A DNA stretch of 64,000 bases. Source: Phaeodactylum tricornutum CCAP 1055/1 (taxonomy: Eukaryota > Bacillariophyta > Bacillariophyceae > Surirellales > Neidiaceae). Positions 8,435 to 18,665 of the stretch are shown here, in pieces; position 1 is the first letter of the stretch, and the number at the start of each line of letters is the position of its first letter. Both the position numbers and the translations under genes were made by a program. Under the pieces are notes generated by a model. The model saw only the letters and a program-made list of their open reading frames with translations. It ran no database searches and was not told where the DNA came from. Where the stretch lies: NCBI RefSeq assembly GCF_000150955.2, contig NC_011669.1:1069667-1133666 (forward strand). The letters run 5' to 3'.

Positions 8435-11365
8435 ATGTTGCAACCTCCCGGAAGTCACAATGGTGCCGGATCCCGTAACGTTCGTCGCCAGAACCTAGGC
8501 CATTCGAAGAACACATCCACGTCGCCGGACGATCAAGTCCGCCTTCTCCAGCGATTGCCCCCGAACAAGCGCTGTTGCGATTGTCGCGCCAAGCTCCCGT
8601 CCTGCGTCAACTTGACCGTTGGTAGTTTCGTTTGCCCCGCCTGTGCCGGCATTCACCGCGAACTCAATCAACGCGTCAAGGGCGTGGGACATTCCAGCTT
8701 TACCGACAAGGAAGTCGAATTCTTGCAGAGCGTCGGTAACAACGATCTCATTAACGCTATCTATTTGGCGACCTACGACGACGCACAATCCTCAAGGGGA
8801 GGAAGAATCCAGGAACCGAAGGATAATACCGATCCGCAACATTTGAAGACTTGGATTCGCCGAAAATATGTGGATCGTGCCTGGTATCGTCCTTCTTCTT
8901 CCACGGCTGCGGCTCCGCATCCCACACAGCAGCCTCCACACGCGACTATTGTGGCGATTCCTCCGACGGCGCCTGGAACTGCAGGATCCACCGATTTTTG
9001 GAGCAACAACAACAACCACGCCTCTCCCGCACCGGCTTGGGACGCATTCGGGAGTAACAACACTACCGCCACGACGAATGCGGGATCATCGCAATCAGGA
9101 TTTGGACCAGCGCAGTCTCCTCCTCCTCAGGCACCAAACGTGGTAACGAACTTTGCTAATTTCAACACGGCGCCACCACCCACCCAGCACGGACCTCCCA
9201 ATCCTGGGCAGCAGCTGCAACAACAGCAACAGGCCGTCAACAGCTTTGCCAACTTTGAAGCTTCGGGATCGAATGGCAACGGAATCCAGCAACAGCCCAA
9301 CTCGGGCTTTGCCAACTTCAACTCTCCAGCGGCTACTATTGTGGGACAACAGCAGTTTTCAACAAACGCTGGTGCCCAACAGCAGCCGCCTTTGAACACC
9401 TTTGCAAATTTGAACGCTTCAACATCTACTGTAGCTGCTTCCGGAAGCCAGCAGCCGCAATTCCGTTCGAACACTGGTGCTCCCCAGCAACAGCAACCGG
9501 TCCCTCAGATAAGCGCATTCGGAGCCACATCGGCTACCACAGCACCACAGCCCCAACCAGGATTTGCCAATTTTAATTCTGGTGCTTATGCAGACCCTCA
9601 GCAATACTTTTCGACGAACAGCGGATCTCAGCAACCTCAATCGTCGCCACAACCAAGCGGGATTGCTAATTTGAACACGGGTCAGGCACCAGCTAAAATG
9701 AATAACGGAACACAGCTGCCTCAACCAGGATTCGCCAATTTCAATGCAACATCGGCTGGTGTTGCCGCGAGCCAACAATATTTCCCTCAGAATAACAATA
9801 ACAGCTCTCACCAAGCAAAGCTTCCGTCGGCACAGACGAGCGGATTTGCCACCATTCATTCGGGAGGTGTACATGGTACAAACAACGCTCCAAATCAGCC
9901 GCAACCTGCAGTTCCAAATTTCAATCCAAATGCGGCTGGAAGCGTTCCCGGAGGCCAACAGCAATTTTCGCCGAACGGGAACTCGCACCAAATACAGCAG
10001 CCGTCGCCACACTCGAGCGGATTCGCCAACTTTAATTCAGGAGGTCCACCTGCTGCCACGGATAACGCTGCACAGCAACCGCATTCTGGATTTCCGAATG
10101 TCGACGGAACATCAGTTGGTAAGGTTCACGGAGGCCAACAGCAAATTTCGTCGAACAGTAACTCCCACCGAATTCAGCAGCCGAGCGGAGTTGCCACCTT
10201 TAACTTGGGATCTGCGCCCGCTTCACCGAAGAACACAAGACAACAGCCTGGATTCAATCATTTCAACACTGCATCGGCCGCTCCTGGGGGGCAGCAGCAA
10301 TTTTCGAACGGTAGCTCACCGCGAATGCAGATGCCTTCGCCACAGCCGAACGGATTTGCCAATTCAAGTACAGGAGGTGAAGTAAATAAGGCAATGCAGC
10401 GGGCGCAATTTGCTTCGCCTGGCTCACAAAGCGTACAGGACAGCTCCATTCCAGGCAATGATGGACTGCACCACAGGGGAGTCAATAGTTCGATCACTCA
10501 AGGAGGTATACCTTTCGTGCAAGGACGTAACACAGAGCAACCGATATCAAGTGTCCAGCAACCTATGCACTTCCAAGGCGGTAGCATCAGTCTTTCTGAC
10601 GGTCTTAGAGAAAGTCACATCTCGTCCATTACACGAGGTATGGGGAACTTGGGTAATATTGCCTCCCAGGCAGGAAGCGTGCCGCATGCTATGAATCAAA
10701 CGTCGATTCATCAACAGCCAATCAGTGAATTATCCGAACAGCAAAAGTCACAGCATAATATTCATCATATCCACTCTTCCCCTGGTCCAGATCGACAAAC
10801 ACCTACGGAAGCTGCGAAAAATACATCTACGGACGGTGACTCCGCCCCAAATGATGGTAAAACAGCATCCGTATACATGGAAAACCATCCATCCAAATTC
10901 ACGGCTGGCCAAACTGTGTACTACAAGAGCTCCACTTACGTGGGAAAAGCGAAGATCATGAAGGTGCATTTGGACGATGATCTTGAACCATTCTATACTA
11001 TTCTTGTAGACGGCAAAGAGAAGCAAACAGATAATGGGCATTTGTCGGAAAGGAGTCCTTTGGAGGAAAAGGTGCAGGAATTGATTGGTTCTTTGACTGA
11101 GGATCAGCTCTTGCAAGTTCATCAGTTTATTATAAGGTTCCCATTGACTGTGACCAGTTCAGAAACAGATTCTGTTGTTCCTCCTGCTGCTTCTGCCACC
11201 ATAATTACTGGCAGTAGACAGCCACCGGTCTTAGCTTCGACTTCATCAATGTATCCTCCTGCTTCTTTGACTGCAAACGTCCCCATTCCTGGTTCGGGGC
11301 AACAACAAGCTGCAACAGGAGACGCGCCAATGTCTCCGAAAGGAAATCCATTTGATTTGTACTAA
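8435..11365 (+). CDS. ArfGAP protein with FANFN repeats and NPF tail (AGFG/Hrb-like)
   Basis: A single exon of 976 residues. Residues about 35-130 form an ArfGAP domain: the zinc finger CCDC...CVNLTVGSFVCPAC is followed by AGIHRELN, whose Arg is the catalytic arginine that stimulates GTP hydrolysis on Arf. Residues about 235-650 hold roughly 14 imperfect copies of a 25-35 residue unit centred on GFANFN, rich in Gln, Asn and Ser. Residues about 820-875 (FTAGQTVYYKSSTYVGKAKI onward) look like a small Tudor/SH3-like barrel. The extreme C-terminus is NPFDLY, and NPF binds EH domains of endocytic adaptors. The layout recalls AGFG/Hrb proteins, which combine an ArfGAP with NPF/FG repeats and act in vesicle trafficking. 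The Tudor-like piece is not standard for them. Confidence 0.88.
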   Translation: MLQPPGSHNGAGSRNVRRQNLGHSKNTSTSPDDQVRLLQRLPPNKRCCDCRAKLPSCVNLTVGSFVCPACAGIHRELNQRVKGVGHSSFTDKEVEFLQSVGNNDLINAIYLATYDDAQSSRGGRIQEPKDNTDPQHLKTWIRRKYVDRAWYRPSSSTAAAPHPTQQPPHATIVAIPPTAPGTAGSTDFWSNNNNHASPAPAWDAFGSNNTTATTNAGSSQSGFGPAQSPPPQAPNVVTNFANFNTAPPPTQHGPPNPGQQLQQQQQAVNSFANFEASGSNGNGIQQQPNSGFANFNSPAATIVGQQQFSTNAGAQQQPPLNTFANLNASTSTVAASGSQQPQFRSNTGAPQQQQPVPQISAFGATSATTAPQPQPGFANFNSGAYADPQQYFSTNSGSQQPQSSPQPSGIANLNTGQAPAKMNNGTQLPQPGFANFNATSAGVAASQQYFPQNNNNSSHQAKLPSAQTSGFATIHSGGVHGTNNAPNQPQPAVPNFNPNAAGSVPGGQQQFSPNGNSHQIQQPSPHSSGFANFNSGGPPAATDNAAQQPHSGFPNVDGTSVGKVHGGQQQISSNSNSHRIQQPSGVATFNLGSAPASPKNTRQQPGFNHFNTASAAPGGQQQFSNGSSPRMQMPSPQPNGFANSSTGGEVNKAMQRAQFASPGSQSVQDSSIPGNDGLHHRGVNSSITQGGIPFVQGRNTEQPISSVQQPMHFQGGSISLSDGLRESHISSITRGMGNLGNIASQAGSVPHAMNQTSIHQQPISELSEQQKSQHNIHHIHSSPGPDRQTPTEAAKNTSTDGDSAPNDGKTASVYMENHPSKFTAGQTVYYKSSTYVGKAKIMKVHLDDDLEPFYTILVDGKEKQTDNGHLSERSPLEEKVQELIGSLTEDQLLQVHQFIIRFPLTVTSSETDSVVPPAASATIITGSRQPPVLASTSSMYPPASLTANVPIPGSGQQQAATGDAPMSPKGNPFDLY

Positions 11366-11762
11366 TTAATAATAAATAACTTGGTTTCTTTTACAAGCAA
11401 GAAGGCATGTTTGGGTTCGTCAAAGGGTAAAATTGACCACAAAATATTTTCACGAGTAAAATAGAAATTGCGCATGCCAGCGAAACTTCGGAGTGCGATG
11501 GTGAAGCAGCTCATTTCTGTACCCAAGTAGAAAGTATTTCAAACCAGCCTTACAACACAGATACACATTTTTTAGATTGTTTTTATGCGTGGAAGAATTA
11601 TGGTTTTTTGGGGTGAAAGTGAAATCCGTTATAAATGCAGTTATAGTACGCACAACATCCACAACGTTTGCATGAACACCATCGATCGTTCTCAGTCATC
11701 AAGAAGAAAAATTCGACACGTTTTTGAATTCTTACGACCTGACTGGGGCTGCAAGGAAAGAT

Positions 11763-11914
11763 GGACGTCTTAAGTTGATGTAAAAAAATGCAGTCGATTG
11801 GGAGCTCACTTTATTCGGCAGAGTCCGAATTGACGCATTTTTCGGACGTCTTGAGTTAATGTAAAAATGCAGCCGAGAAAGCTCACTTTGTTCAGCAGAG
11901 TTCGAATTGACACA
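11763..11914. repeat. two-copy tandem repeat, about 81-base unit
   Basis: The unit begins GGACGTCTTAAGTT at 11763 and again GGACGTCTTGAGTT at 11844; both run through a GCTCACTTT stretch to GAATTGACRCAT. The copies differ by scattered substitutions and a small indel, so the duplication is old. Confidence 0.75.
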
Positions 11915-13400
11915 TATTCGTGATGGGAGCACCGCAGACAGTCGAGAAATAAAAACAGAAAGTGTGAACGAAATCGAAAACAGAGCACAGTAGCAAATAT
12001 GCATTTTACTGATGAATAAAAAGAGAGACCGAGAAAATGATCTCTACAACCAGACATATTGCAGTTGCAATAACAGTTTAGAAATAGAGGGAGATTAACA
12101 GCACGTATCGTCTACAGAGAAAATGGAACAACGGATAAATAAAAAGATCCTTACTACGTAACACAAACCAGACATCATTTTGAATATAAAAGAAGATTCA
12201 ACAAAAATTTATGATAGTTAAGCTTACGCATGTTTGATTCTTGTGTGTTTTCGATTCCTAGGCGGTTCGTCATGACAAATACAATTACACGAAACTCTGT
12301 ACTCATCTGGCAACAAATTTTCTCCCAGTTGCTTTTCTGATTGAAAATAGAGCAAGGGTTAATTTTTACTTTTCTACGGACACATCCGGTTCATTTTCAC
12401 AACAGATTGAAGAGTTGTATCGTACTCTTCTAGTAAAAAATTTTTCCTTTTGAATCGAGTTAATCGTCCTGAAAAAGGAGTATTTTTCAATTTATTAAAT
12501 ACCTTTGCCGACTAAGGCAATTAAAGCGTCGAGTTTTAATCTTCAGGAACTATAATTACATTCAGTTCATTCATTATGGCATCTATTGAATCTATTGCGA
12601 ATACGTTAACAAAGATTTCTGTATAACAAACTACAAATGTGGTCAACTCCACATTTATTGAGAAAAACAAATAAGTGCTATGTCGAATGCAGTTTTGGAT
12701 TTTCATTTTTTTTGGTTTCAGGTCGCTTTTTATCAGGCTCGCCACGGCTATCGCCTTTTAGAACATATTTGCGATTATGCAGACTAGACTTGTTCAATAA
12801 CACTGAATACGTGAACATTGGTAAAATCTCAAACGTTCAATAAAGAAACCGTCTGGCATCACATGAAACAACTGTAAATGTTTTTTTGTTTTTCGAGTTT
12901 TCTTGTCTGCAACTAATGGCTCTTTTAAAAAGGAAGGCTGTGTCGTTTACATATTTGATATCCGAATTGAATCGAAAAGTAGGATGAGAAAATAAGGGTA
13001 GAAATTTAATCTATCAAACTTTTTGGCACGACAGCAATTCCATTCGTGTGACAGAGCTGATAAGTGATTTAAAATCACAATATGAGCAACATCCAGATAA
13101 GTTACGTCCTTTTCAGGCATCACACAAGTCCTACAGTTTTTTATTCAACAATGAATCGATTTTACCATGTGATATAAAATTAACTTGGTTTTACCGTAAA
13201 CGATTTCATCTTTCCGTGAAGAGTGGCAAACCTTCGAACGGATTGATAATTCTAATGCCTACTTCATTACTTGAAATTCTGTTGCCACTAAACCAATACG
13301 CTGATCGCTTACAGTGATTTTTCTTCATCAAAGTGCTTCTTTTCACTGATTGCGTAGGACCTAATCCTTAATTTGGTAGCTCGAATCAATATTTTCAAAC

Positions 13401-13515
13401 ACATGCAGCTTTTTTTATAAGCCTATTTGAATACCGCACACATGGAGCTTTTTCAATTTATACGCTTATTACGAATGCTTTTTATGAACACGCAGCTTTT
13501 CATCCTCTATAAGAA
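13401..13515. repeat. three short degenerate repeats around ACAYGCAGCTTTT
   Basis: Related starts at 13401 (ACATGCAGCTTTT), 13440 (ACATGGAGCTTTT) and 13488 (ACACGCAGCTTTT), each followed by a TATAAG- or TACGC-like stretch, with spacings of 39 and 48 bases. Confidence 0.55.
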
Positions 13516-13760
13516 TCGTTGGTATTAAAATTGATTGCTTTCTCCACCCTAAATGAATGAAACAGATTTACTTTTCCACGATTAGGTGCAAATTTATGGA
13601 ATCGACAAAGCCTACTAAATTATTTGGTAGCTTTTCAAAACAGTTAGCCGCCGTTAGAGGATAATAAAAAGCTTGGTTGCTCGATTCAAATTCCCGTGAT
13701 GAAATCAAGCTGCCTCATTGCAGGGAGGACTTCACATGTAAGGAACAATCATAACCCTTC

Positions 13761-14068
13761 GACGTAACTGACATCCATGATCCATCCCAAATTGAGGACG
13801 TCGAATTATTCCTAAGAAATCAAGCCTCCTTGTACTCTCTTTCTTGACAGCGCGGGAAGATTTGAAGATTAGCCAATTATATATTTATCACGGACGCAAC
13901 CGACATCCATCCCAAATTGAGGACGTCGAATAATTCCTAAGAAATCATAACTCCCTGCTCCTAAGGCAGCATAACTCCTTGCACTCTTTCTTGTCAGCAC
14001 GGGAAGATTTGACAATTGAACCGACATTTTCACGCTTTTGACGCCACTGACATCCCAAATTGAGGGAA
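13761..14068. repeat. tandem repeat, about 131-base unit, two copies plus a partial third
   Basis: Copies start at 13761 (GACGTAACTGACATCC), 13892 (GACGCAACCGACATCC) and, shortened, 14040 (GACGCCACTGACATCC). Shared blocks include CCCAAATTGAGGACGTCGAA, CCTAAGAAATCA and CGGGAAGATTTGA. Divergence and indels indicate age. Confidence 0.75.
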
Positions 14069-14195
14069 GACGCGGAACAGACAATTTCTCAAAGAATCAA
14101 GCTCCGTGAATTAGCAGCAATCGAAACAGAATAGGCACAAAGTACGAAGGGAACAACAACAAATAAGCTGTGCGGGATTTATAAGTGATGAGGTT

Positions 14196-14337
14196 AGGTG
14201 GGAAGGATTAACAATGGTGCAGTTCCTTTGAGCCAGCAATGTAAACAAACTGTGGTTGAAGTGGGTGTGGAAGGAGTATCAATAGTGTATTTCCTCCTTT
14301 GAATCAGTAATGTAAACAAACTGTGTGGTTAAAGTAA
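14196..14337. repeat. two-copy tandem repeat, about 67-75-base unit
   Basis: Copies at 14196 (AGGTGGGAAGGATTAACAAT) and 14263 (GGGTGTGGAAGGAGTATCAA) both end in AATGTAAACAAACTGT followed by GGTT. Confidence 0.75.
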
Positions 14338-14349
14338 GTTCTAGCTGTG

Positions 14350-14499
14350 CGCAGAAATTACATTGACTACGTATGTGCAGAAACTATAGAGTAATGTTGA
14401 CAGTGAAGATATAGCCGCCGTACGCAGAAATTACAGAGTGATCGCGTCAGCCGGAAAGTGCAGAAACTTTTGCAGAGTAATCGCGTCAGCCGGAAAGTA
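14350..14499. repeat. GCAGAAA repeats with a duplicated CGCGTCAGCCGGAAAGT
   Basis: GCAGAAAYT occurs at about 14351, 14378, 14424 and 14460. A 22-base segment ending CGCGTCAGCCGGAAAGT occurs at 14438-14459 and 14477-14498 with one mismatch. This is the best-preserved repeat in the block and unusually GC-rich for it. Confidence 0.7.
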
Positions 14500-15003
14500 A
14501 GAATAGTAAAAAGGTTCTGTTTGTCACGGGATAGATAAATTATCATGTTCTTTATGTTTAGTACGAGTTCATGTTGTTATTTGCTTACTGATAAGTTTGT
14601 AACGCCAGTGTAACTAGATAGATAGAATTGATGTCATTATGTTGACCAGTTTATATTGCCAGTGGAGTCCAGTCGTTAACACAAGCTGCTTTTCAAAAGA
14701 ATTGCCACAAGCTGCCTTCAACAGACGTTCCAAGCTGTTGTGCTTTTCAATATGCAGCTATACTTTGTCTGTCCTGAGGGAAAGATGATTTCCAAAAAGT
14801 GAGTTGCTGTCTTTGGCAATCAATGCTTTCCGTCTGGCAAAAGCGGCCACGGCACGTTACGTATCTTCTCTAGACTAAAATGATTGATACTGCTATTTCA
14901 CTTACAAAATGTCTTCGTTAACATAAAGAAGCTAGCTTTGAAGGTGAACAATTGTCAGATAGGGGTGGCTCTCTTGCGTCGATCAACTCGCTGTAATAAG
15001 TGA

Positions 15004-15250
15004 TTTTACGTCATGAACAGCTATCCGCTGGGGACTTTGTTGTCTCAACTTAATTGTTACAGTGTAAGTCCCGGGATAGCTTACTAGGCGATTTGTATTG
15101 ACTGTGTGGTGAATTTGACTTTTTGACAGAAAACTTTCTGTTAATGTCATGGACTATATTTTATTTTCATGTGAGGCAGTGACAGACGTTTTTACGTGAT
15201 GAACTGCTGGACGCTGGGGTTTTCGCTATCTGAAGGCAACTTTTAGAGTG
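15004..15250. repeat. diverged direct repeat, offset about 186 bases
   Basis: TTTTACGTCATGAACAGCT at 15004 and TTTTACGTGATGAACTGCT at 15190, each followed by a GCTGGGG stretch and a related tail. Confidence 0.6.
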
Positions 15251-15471
15251 AGAGACTCAAGGGGGGGAGTCGAGTGCATTCCGAAATACCTGAGTATCTT
15301 CCCTGTCGAGCACAGCTTTCAGAAACGTCGTTACTGGCTTTGGGAACTTTAAACATAATCCCATTCCAGTCGTAAGAACGATCAAACACCATTTTCTCAA
15401 GCTACCTTCGAGGGGATCGAAGGCAGCGATTCTCTAGTGTGAAATCTTTCCAGCTATCTGGCGTTCCCACT

Positions 15472-17515
15472 ATGTCATCTCATCGTGCCTCTGCTAGAGG
15501 AGGTCTTATGTCCGTGTTTCTTACAGGAATGGTCATCAATACAGGCGCTTTCGCTCCTCGTTCGATTCCCATGAACCGGCAATCGTTTTGTAATGTTTAC
15601 CGAACAATTTTAAGAGCGACACATGATCAGGCCGGGAGAAAGAATCTGGATGGTTACGAATCTATGAATACTGACGATATGGTCGAACTATTGCCTCCTC
15701 TGCGAGGCGATAAGACTAACCTTTCCGGCAACGAGTCGTTACCTGAAGACTTCAGTAAGTTTAGTTGCAAGTTGCTGCCCTTAAAAGACTGCTTGCTACC
15801 GTGAGCCTTGTCAACTCATAAGTCGCACGCTTTCTCTTTCACCACCAGTGTGTCTACCAAGGCACTCTCACCGCGGCGTAAATCAGATACTTGAGAAGAC
15901 GGAAAGTATTTTACGTGGGCTACACAAGAATTCGAAAGGAGTGGAGATGCGTGCTGCTATTGCTGCGAAAGAGGCGGGCCGTAGTCACGAGCGAATATTT
16001 GCCAACAATTATGTGGACCTCGGCAAAGTTGACACGGTAGGATTTGATTATGACTATACCCTTGTTACGTACACGGAAAATCTTTTGGAGCTTCTTTACG
16101 AAATGGCTCTGGAACGATTGGTTGATGATAGACAGTACCCAACTGAAATGCTGAATGTCGGATTGAAGTTTGATCCTTTTTTCTCAATCCGAGGGTTGGC
16201 TGTGGATAAAGAGACGGGATGGATATGCCACTTATCGTATACACACAAGGTCGCCGTGGCATGGGAAGGCCGAGAAAAGCTCCCGACATCTCGCATTTAC
16301 AAAGAATACCGAGGCAAACGAGCTCTTACGCCTTCTGAGCGGCGAAAGCGTCTCAAACCATTGAATGATCTTTTCAGCATGGCAGAATGCTGTCTCATTG
16401 CAGACACAGTTCAATTTTTCAAGGAACGCCAAATTCCTTTCTGCCCACAAAATGTCGTTACCGATGTTTTGTCTGCCATTGGTGGAACCCATATTTCAGG
16501 CGACTTTCATCGTCTCGTTGCCCAAGATCCTGGTGAGTGAAGACATTGAATCCGGCTGATGTGAAACGATTGCTTTTCTCAAGTATCACATTTCTTAACA
16601 GAGCGGTACTTTGATCCCACGCCACATCTCAAACAAGTGCTTGATACGCTGAAAAATTCCGGTAAGCATCTCATTCTAGTTAGCAATTCGCCGTTTTGGT
16701 ACGTGGACGCCGGGATGCGATACGTCCTCGGAAATAACTGGAGGGACGAATGGGATGCCATTATTACCAGCGCTGGTAAGCCAATGTTTTATACAGATGA
16801 CTCCCGGCCGTTCCGAGAAATATGTCAAGAAACGCGCCGACTTATGTTTAAACGAGTAGAACGCTTTGAGAGAGGTAAAGTATACACTGAAGGATGTTTG
16901 AAAGAGCTGATGCGACTCATGGATTGGACCACGGTAGAAAATAAGATTGAAAGCAAAGATACATGGGGTATCTCTAGTGGGTCTCTAGATATGGCAACGG
17001 CGAACGTTCTTTACGTTGGTGACTCGCTTTTTGCTGATCTAGTTGACGCAAAACGAGAATTCAGCTGGACAACTGCAGCCGTGACTCCGGAAGTGGGGTA
17101 CGAAATGGAGCTGCAAACGGAAACTGATTTTGCCTTGGCACGACGGACCATTGACTTGCTACTTCATGCGCTCCGCCTGCTGCAAGACGAACTCGGCACT
17201 TCATTGCGAACGGCTGAAGATGTAAAGGTGCTCGACTGCCTGGAGCGACTAGTATCTGTGTGGCGGGACCGCGAATCTGATGTTTTGGGCAATCCGTTTG
17301 GTAGTGTCTTCCGGGCGAGATATCAACCGTCATTGTTTGCTCATTCACTCAGGCGTTATTGTGACCTTTACATGACTTCCGTTAGTAGCCTACGACACTA
17401 CAGCCCACAACATCGTTTTTACCCAGAGCAAAATCATCTGCTGCTTGCACACGAAATTGACGGAGCTGATCCCGAATGCTGGACAACTTCTCTTGACGAA
17501 ATATTGGAACAATAA
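15472..17515 (+). CDS. plastid-targeted HAD-IG 5'-nucleotidase
   Basis: Exons 15472-15754, 15849-16532 and 16602-17515 join in consistent phase to about 626 residues. The ATG at 15472 is preferred because MSSHRASARGGLMSVFLTGMV leads into NTGAFAP, a signal peptide with the AF-x-P plastid motif; the ATG at 15508 would also keep it. The catalytic core is that of the HAD-superfamily cytosolic-type purine 5'-nucleotidases (NT5C2/NT5DC group): FDYDYT (about 160) supplies the nucleophile and acid/base Asp pair, LVSNSPFWYVDAGM matches motif II with its cap neighbourhood, and VGDSLFADLVDAKR (about 463) supplies the Mg-binding acid. The family dephosphorylates IMP/GMP or related nucleotides, and NT5DC members often have unknown substrates. 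Plastid location is inferred from the presequence. Confidence 0.88.
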
Positions 17516-18665
17516 GATTGGACCGCGAGTATTTAGCGCTGATAAGGTTTTCATGTAACTTTTGCTAGTCGAATAGTAAGTCTTTCATCACAATTATTTA
17601 CCGATAGAGTCTCTTTGAGTAAGGCCTCCACTGTCGTCCGTAGACCTTTCCTGCACTAGAGCAGTTCGAAGCCAAGCAGATTTTCGACAAGAGAGGAAGT
17701 ATATAGCAAAGAATCGTTGGTCGGACGAAAGATGAAGCCATAATTTGTGGCGCCAGAATCTGGTATTCTATGTTGAGCTCTCGCGGACGTTGATGCGACG
17801 TCATAACCCTAGTAAAAATTAATAATGTGACGAGTCGAAAGAGGCAGAAAACCAATGGTCATTATTTTGATGGACTACCACCGGATCCTACAAAATTTCT
17901 ACGTCCTAGTTTTCCGTCATCGTAACCGTCCAGAGCGAAAAAATCCTTCAAAAAAGGGCAGAATAGTCAAACCATCAATCGTCGCAAAACGAAGTCATCA
18001 TCCATGGCTACACTGCTACCTATAGAGATACAGCAAGACTTCTATACTCCTCCCTACTAAGCGATGGAGACAAGAGCAGCAAATCATGTTGCTGCGGAGG
18101 AGCACAGGTGCGACTTGGCAAAAAGTTCGCGAATGAAAAAGGCAAGATCTGTCGATTTTGGACGATTTCTTCGGTCCAGTCTTCGGAATCCGGCTGATAG
18201 CTCCACCGTTGTAGCATCGGCCTTCAGCCAAAGAGCTGCAAGGGACAACTTTTCTAACTGGTAAGTCATTGCTGTAGAATCAGATATGGCTTTTGATCGC
18301 CCTGCCGTAAAGGACGAACTTGCGATCCGCTCTATTTCCGTGGTTGATGGTCTTGGTGTCACTGTCAGTGTGGAATAGTCGACTGAGTCAAAATGGTGTT
18401 TCACCATTTTTTTTCAAACCGGCCGGGCGGTGACGTGTTTTTCGTTACAATCGCCAGATCAAGCTCGTGCTCTGCAGAGACTAGCTTATGTTTCGACGGT
18501 GTCCGCCCAGTCAAGATAAAGGTTCTCTTTGTCTCTGGTCAACTTCGTAAATTTTGTGTCCCGGAGGCGTACACACAGGAACAGCGATACCACGCGCTTT
18601 TACCGCGCCCTGACAGTGAACACATATTGCATTTCTAACTCGTTTTCTTTGTAACTCTTACTTCA
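17516..18665. other. intergenic region upstream of the first GLTP gene
   Basis: About 1.15 kb. Motif copies lie at 18358-18370 (GTCACTGTCAGTG) and 18611-18620 (TGACAGTGAA). A possible short gene or leading exon at 18064-18264 is listed separately. A frame starting at 18287 reads about 30 residues with coding-like composition but is too short to call. Confidence 0.45.
18064..18264 (+). CDS. possible small ORF or 5' exon
   Basis: ATG-initiated, 66 codons, rich in Arg, Ser and Ala, with no recognised domain. A good splice donor (GTAAGT at 18261-18266) overlaps its stop codon, so it might be a leading exon rather than a complete gene. No matching acceptor could be assigned with confidence. Confidence 0.2.
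   Translation: METRAANHVAAEEHRCDLAKSSRMKKARSVDFGRFLRSSLRNPADSSTVVASAFSQRAARDNFSNW

Larger units (their letters stand above)
11366..15471. other. 4.1 kb AT-rich gene-free block, candidate centromere
   Basis: No gene is supported. Hand counting gives 192 G+C in the 600 bases 12121-12720 (32%), and sampled lines from 13381 to 13620 give about 33%, far below the flanking genes. The right part holds several families of diverged tandem repeats, listed separately. Frames such as 13048-13317 (89 codons, GTG start) show no domain. The ACTGT motif is nearly absent (one copy at 14396-14408). Low GC over roughly half a kilobase is the reported hallmark of centromeres in P. tricornutum. Alternatives are a decayed mobile element or simple heterochromatin. 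Confidence 0.45.

Noticed and set aside
9419-10012. 197-codon minus-strand frame across the ArfGAP repeats
   Set aside because: Reverse-frame shadow of the Gln/Asn-rich repeat; no ATG-linked domain.
13048-13317. 89-codon frame in the AT-rich block
   Set aside because: Starts at GTG, composition looks random, no neighbours or motif; could be chance in AT-rich DNA.
11366-15471. Possible mobile element remnant (LTR or DNA transposon)
   Set aside because: No terminal repeats, target duplications, or transposase, integrase or polymerase motifs were seen; the repeats are local tandems.
18287-18379. 30-codon coding-like frame upstream of the first GLTP gene
   Set aside because: Too short, and it could not be spliced in frame to the 18064 ORF or the GLTP gene with normal-size introns.
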